Of a stretch of 34,247 nt of DNA, positions 30,496 through 34,247 are shown piece after piece. Numbering within the stretch: position 1 is the stretch's first letter; each line of letters begins with the position of its first letter. This DNA comes from JBPYCR01 sp051846935. GTDB lineage: Bacteria > Bacillota > Bacilli > Bacillales > Amphibacillaceae. Location: contig NZ_JBPYCS010000028.1 of the NCBI RefSeq assembly GCF_051846935.1, positions 1 through 34,247 on the forward strand, read 5' to 3'. The translations under genes were made by a program, and so were the position numbers. The notes beneath the pieces are model-generated. The model worked only from the letters and a program-made list of their open reading frames with translations, was not told the origin of the DNA and searched no databases.

Positions 30496-32580
30496 ATGGC
30501 TAATGTCCTTTATGAAATAGGAGTAGAAGAACTGCCTGCAAGATTTATTGATAATGCAGAAATGCAACTTAAAAATAAAACAAAACAATGGTTAGATGAA
30601 TTACGTATTTCTTATCATGAGCTTGTAACGTTTTCAACGCCGAGAAGATTGGCTGTACTGATAAAGGATATCGCTCCTGAACAGACGACAGTTGAGGAGG
30701 AGGTAAAAGGTCCTTCTTTAAAAATAGCGAAAGACGAAGATGGGAACTGGACGAAAGCCGCTGTTGGTTTTACAAAAGGACAAGGGAAAACAACAGATGA
30801 TATTTATACAAAAGAAATAAAAGGAGTATCTTACATATTTTTGAAGAAGCGCATCGAAGGAAAGCGTACGATTGAACTTCTTCCTGAATTCAAAGGTATT
30901 ATCACTTCAATACAATTTAATCAAAATATGCGTTGGGGAAGCGAAAGTATCCGCTATGCTAGACCAATTCGTTGGATTGTCGCTCTGTATGATGAACAAG
31001 TAATTCCGCTTACAGTATCAGGTGTTGAATCAAGTAATGTAACGTATGGACACCGATTCCTAGGTGACAAAATTTCACTGGTGAATCCATCCTTATATGA
31101 AGAACAGCTTTTAAAAGAATTTGTTGTTGTTCAATCAAAAAAACGACAACAAATGATTTTAGAAGGTATACGTGTATTAGAGGAGAAGGAAAACTTTAAA
31201 ATAGCAGTCGATGAAGAATTGTTAGAAGAAGTACGCAATTTAGTTGAGTATCCTACTGTCTTTTGTGGAAATTTTGCATCTGATTTTCTACAATTGCCAT
31301 CTGAAGTATTAATCACATCAATGCGCGAACATCAACGCTATTTCCCAGTCACCTCTAAAGACAATCAACTGTTGCCTTATTTTATTGGTGTACGAAATGG
31401 AGATGCGTATCGACTCGAAAACGTCGTAAAAGGGAACGAAAAGGTTTTACGTGCTCGTCTAACGGATGCGCAATTTTTCTACCAAGAAGACCAAAACGAA
31501 TCCATCTCTTTCTATTTGGAGAAATTAAAGCGTGTCGTATTTCAAGATAAGCTTGGTACGATAGCTGATAAAGTTGATCGAATCGTTAAAATTTCAAAAG
31601 TAATAGCAAATGAATTAAAGCTTGATGATACTACTCGTTCACAGGCTATACGGGCAGCTCAAATTAGCAAGTTTGACTTAATGACAAACATGGTAAATGA
31701 ATTTACTGAGTTACAAGGAATTATGGGTGAAAAATATGCGGCTTATTTTGGAGAAGACCCGCTCGTAGCTCAAGCAATTCGGGAACATTATTTACCGGTT
31801 CATGCGAATGATAATCTTCCGCAAACAGTTGTAGGATCTTTAGTAAGTATAGCCGATAAGCTTGACACGATTATTGGTTGTTTTGCAGCAGGTATTATAC
31901 CGTCTAGTTCACAAGATCCATATGGACTACGCAGACAAGGACGAGGTATATTAAAAATATTAAAGGAACAAAAATGGAATATTACGCTTGATTCGCTTAT
32001 TACACTTGTTCAAAATGTATATGAACAAAGTCCTGTTGTGCCTCGTGTTAAAGAAGAAATAAATAATCAATTAGATGCCTTCTTTAATCAGCGTCTTCTT
32101 AACTTGTTCAAAGATTCTGGACTTGAACAGGATGTCGTACAAGCTGTGTCTAAAAACAAAATCGGCCAGCTATCGTATGCGTTTGAAAAGGCAACCGTAT
32201 TATCAGCTAAACGAAACGATTCATCATTCAAGCCGATAGAAGAGGCGCTTGTGCGTGTCATTAATTTAGCGAAAAACACAAACGATAATGGACAGATTAA
32301 CGAGGAACTGTTTGAAACGGAATCAGAAAGACTGCTTTTTAATAAGCTTGAAGAAGTACAGCCAGCCTTTACGAAAGCAAATGAGGAACATGATGCGAAG
32401 GGCGCATTAAATTACTTAGCTGAATTATGTGATCCGATAAATAGTTTCTTTGATCACAATATGGTGATGGCTAATGAAGAAGCAATTAAAAAAAATCGAA
32501 TTGCTTTAATAACGCAACTTTCAAATTTAATACAGCAATATGCAGACTTATCTGTAATTGAGTGGAAACAGCATTTTTAG
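30496..32580 (+). CDS. glyS: Glycine-tRNA ligase beta subunit
   Basis: GlyS is the larger beta subunit, which recognises tRNA-Gly. The 694-residue protein begins MANVLYEIGVEELPARFIDN and has the typical GPSLKIAKDEDGNWTKAAVGF, MREHQRYFPV and ADKLDTIIGCFAAGIIPSSS blocks (the last shown in part: ADKLDTIIGCFAAG), an HD-like domain in the middle and an anticodon-binding domain (about 590-690). The ATG at 30496 follows AGGAGGAG. It is co-expressed with glyQ under T-box control. A short hairpin lies at 32641-32660. Confidence 0.96.
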   Translation: MANVLYEIGVEELPARFIDNAEMQLKNKTKQWLDELRISYHELVTFSTPRRLAVLIKDIAPEQTTVEEEVKGPSLKIAKDEDGNWTKAAVGFTKGQGKTTDDIYTKEIKGVSYIFLKKRIEGKRTIELLPEFKGIITSIQFNQNMRWGSESIRYARPIRWIVALYDEQVIPLTVSGVESSNVTYGHRFLGDKISLVNPSLYEEQLLKEFVVVQSKKRQQMILEGIRVLEEKENFKIAVDEELLEEVRNLVEYPTVFCGNFASDFLQLPSEVLITSMREHQRYFPVTSKDNQLLPYFIGVRNGDAYRLENVVKGNEKVLRARLTDAQFFYQEDQNESISFYLEKLKRVVFQDKLGTIADKVDRIVKISKVIANELKLDDTTRSQAIRAAQISKFDLMTNMVNEFTELQGIMGEKYAAYFGEDPLVAQAIREHYLPVHANDNLPQTVVGSLVSIADKLDTIIGCFAAGIIPSSSQDPYGLRRQGRGILKILKEQKWNITLDSLITLVQNVYEQSPVVPRVKEEINNQLDAFFNQRLLNLFKDSGLEQDVVQAVSKNKIGQLSYAFEKATVLSAKRNDSSFKPIEEALVRVINLAKNTNDNGQINEELFETESERLLFNKLEEVQPAFTKANEEHDAKGALNYLAELCDPINSFFDHNMVMANEEAIKKNRIALITQLSNLIQQYADLSVIEWKQHF

Positions 32581-32640
32581 GAGTGGGAATAATACGTGTT
32601 GAAATTTTGGCGTATACGTAATTAAATAAAATTTCATCCA

Positions 32641-32660
32641 ATTGCTTTATCCAAAGCAAT
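32641..32660 (+). terminator. Small hairpin after glyS
   Basis: ATTGCTTT (32641-32648) and AAAGCAAT (32653-32660) form a perfect 8-bp stem with an ATCC loop. No T tract follows directly on the + strand, so termination is doubtful. Confidence 0.3.
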
Positions 32661-32697
32661 AAATACTTTCTTTCCCAATCGAGCTCAAAGAATCAAA

Positions 32698-32727
32698 TTT
32701 ACTATTTCCCTACTAGTAGTCTATAAT
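32698..32727 (+). promoter_or_regulatory. Promoter candidate of ccpN-ppsR
   Basis: TTTACT (32698-32703), 18-bp spacer, TATAAT (32722-32727), 39 nt before the ccpN start. Confidence 0.55.
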
Positions 32728-32766
32728 ATATGTACAACTGAACTGAACGTGTTAGGTGGTGAATCA

Positions 32767-33393
32767 GTGGAACTATCGGACCGACAAGAGAAAATCATTG
32801 ACATTGTGAAAGAAAATGGACCCATTACAGGAGAACAAATAGCGGATACGTTAAACCTATCTCGGGCTACATTACGTCCCGATTTAGCCATTTTAACGAT
32901 GTCGGGTTTTCTAGAGGCAAGGCCTAGGGTAGGCTATTTTTATACGGGAAAAACTGGATCGGAGTTATTAACTGAAAAGATTAAAAAGTACAAAATTAAA
33001 GACTTTCAATCTGTGCCAGTAGTTGTAAAAGAACATGCATCAGTATATGATGCAATATCTTCGATGTTTTTAGGAGATGTTGGAACATTATTTGTAGTAG
33101 ATGACCATTCCTGTTTAACAGGAGTCCTTTCTAGAAAGGATTTATTACGTGCAAGTATGGGCAAGCAAAACTTAGACACCGTTCCTGTCCATATCATTAT
33201 GACGAGAATGCCAAACATTACAATTTGCCGTCCGAATGATTTATTGTTTGACGGAGCAAAAAAGCTAATCGATAAACAAATAGATGGACTGCCAGTTGTT
33301 AAAGATACGCAACATGGTTTGCAAGTCGTTGGCCGTATTACAAAAACGACAATCACTAAAGTATTTGTAGAACTAATAACGGATGAAATTTGA
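32767..33393 (+). CDS. ccpN: Transcriptional repressor CcpN
   Basis: CcpN (YqzB) represses gluconeogenic genes such as gapB and pckA in B. subtilis. The 208-residue protein has an N-terminal winged helix (about 1-62, with ENGPITGEQIADTLNLSRAT and RPRVGYFYTG) and two CBS domains (about 75-205) which would bind adenine nucleotides. I start at GTG 32767, with AGGTGG 7 nt upstream; the GTG at 32749 lies before that site. ppsR follows 15 nt later, as in Bacillus, where CcpN and YqfL are linked in carbon control. Confidence 0.94.
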   Translation: MELSDRQEKIIDIVKENGPITGEQIADTLNLSRATLRPDLAILTMSGFLEARPRVGYFYTGKTGSELLTEKIKKYKIKDFQSVPVVVKEHASVYDAISSMFLGDVGTLFVVDDHSCLTGVLSRKDLLRASMGKQNLDTVPVHIIMTRMPNITICRPNDLLFDGAKKLIDKQIDGLPVVKDTQHGLQVVGRITKTTITKVFVELITDEI

Positions 33394-33408
33394 GGAGGGG
33401 TGTACCGC

Positions 33409-34212
33409 ATGGAAAGTAATCCATATGTATTCATCATTTCCGATTCTGTAGGGGAGACTGCAGAATTAGTTATTAAAGCTGGATTAAGTCAATTTAATAA
33501 TGGTGAATTTAAAATACAGCGAATCCCTTACGTTGATGATAAAACAACAATAGATGAGTCCTTACAGCTTATTAAAGAAAAAAAGGGAATGGTCGGATTT
33601 ACGCTTGTAGATCCTGACCTAAGAAATTACTTAAATAAACAAGCAAAATCAATGGATATAGAAGCAATAGATATTATGGGGCCTATGCTAATATCGATGG
33701 AAGAAGTATTTAAAATGAAGCCGCGGTTAGAGCCAGGGTTAGTTCATAAGCTGGATGAAGACTATTTTAAGCGTATTGAAGCAATTGAATTTGCTGTACG
33801 ATATGATGACGGAAGAGACCCACGTGGTATTTCTCGTGCAGATATCGTTTTAATAGGGGTATCTCGAACTTCCAAAACACCATTATCTCAATATTTAGCT
33901 CATAAGCGAATAAAGGTAGCGAATGTTCCTTTAGTACCAGAGGTAGATCCCCCAGGCGAATTGTTTGATCTTGATCCGGAAAAATGCATCGGGCTTCGAA
34001 TTAGTCCAGAAAAATTAAATGACATTAGAAAAGAAAGATTAAAAGCACTCGGCTTAGGGGATCATGCAACATATGCAAACATGCAACGTATTCAAGAAGA
34101 GCTTAATTATTTTAATACGATTGTTAGTAAAATAGGCTGTGAAGTTGTTGATGTGTCAAATAAAGCAGTAGAGGAAACGGCAAATATTATCTTAAAAATG
34201 TTACGTAAATAA
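33409..34212 (+). CDS. ppsR: Pyruvate, phosphate dikinase regulatory protein family (PpsR/YqfL)
   Basis: Members of this family (DUF299) are bifunctional kinase and pyrophosphorylases that inactivate and reactivate pyruvate phosphate dikinase or PEP synthase by phosphorylating a threonine. The 267-residue protein begins MESNPYVFIISDSVGETAE and has the P-loop-like GVSRTSKTP at 150-158, then PLVPEVDPPGELF. The ATG at 33409 has GAGGAGGGG 8 nt upstream; the GTG at 33400 overlaps that site. The target enzyme is not in this window; in B. subtilis YqfL modulates CcpN activity. The name PpsR is by family; the exact substrate is not shown. Confidence 0.92.
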   Translation: MESNPYVFIISDSVGETAELVIKAGLSQFNNGEFKIQRIPYVDDKTTIDESLQLIKEKKGMVGFTLVDPDLRNYLNKQAKSMDIEAIDIMGPMLISMEEVFKMKPRLEPGLVHKLDEDYFKRIEAIEFAVRYDDGRDPRGISRADIVLIGVSRTSKTPLSQYLAHKRIKVANVPLVPEVDPPGELFDLDPEKCIGLRISPEKLNDIRKERLKALGLGDHATYANMQRIQEELNYFNTIVSKIGCEVVDVSNKAVEETANIILKMLRK

Positions 34213-34247
34213 TAAAATCGTATGAGAAAACATTCTACAATTGTAGA

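Noticed and set aside
1..34247. CRISPR arrays, tRNA or rRNA genes, prophage, defence or toxin-antitoxin systems
   Set aside because: None seen. Repeats here are dispersed, not regularly spaced, and all intact genes are core functions.

Overview
The window is a stretch of low-GC chromosome from an endospore-forming member of the Bacillaceae. Evidence for this is the gene order, which follows the Bacillus subtilis yqzM-to-yqfL (ppsR) region almost gene for gene, the sporulation genes gpr, spoIIP, yqfC and yqfD, a perfect CIRCE/HrcA heat-shock operator, a glycyl T-box, and strong Shine-Dalgarno sites, often with TTG or GTG starts. The interspersed repeats look like those of the Oceanobacillus/Gracilibacillus type of Bacillaceae, but I cannot fix the genus.

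Layout: 45-2297 carries yqzM (-), holA (+) and rpsT (-), with a decayed IS1182-like remnant between holA and rpsT. 2813-5487 is gpr, spoIIP and yqxA. 5742-5970 is a small transposable element with a perfect target duplication, ending 17 bp before the lepA promoter. lepA (6086-7894) is followed directly by the heat-shock operon hrcA-grpE-dnaK and then dnaJ-prmA-rsmE-mtaB (8140-16147). hemW/hemN, which normally lies between lepA and hrcA, is absent. rpsU and yqeY follow (16265-16908). The operon nfeD-floA-yqfB (17804-20712) is bracketed by two ISL3-derived remnants. A second copy of the small element (21194-21452) precedes the tightly packed run yqfC-yqfD-phoH-pgpH-ybeY-dgkA (21676-27175). Then come era, yqzL and recO (cdd, usual between dgkA and era, is missing), the T-box-controlled glyQ-glyS, and ccpN-ppsR up to the right edge.

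The genes are mostly translation and ribosome functions (rpsT, lepA, prmA, rsmE, mtaB, rpsU, yqeY, ybeY, era, glyQS), protein folding (grpE, dnaK, dnaJ), c-di-AMP and membrane functions (pgpH, dgkA, nfeD, floA), DNA replication and repair (holA, recO), central-carbon regulation (ccpN, ppsR) and sporulation.

No new defence, metabolic or CRISPR system is visible. The new-looking material is in the long intergenic regions, which are made almost wholly of decayed mobile elements: a three-copy MITE family of about 230-260 bp with 18-bp inverted ends and 9-bp target duplications, an ISL3 remnant and its 134-bp derivative, an IS1182-like remnant, and a GC-rich palindromic repeat found inside four of these elements.
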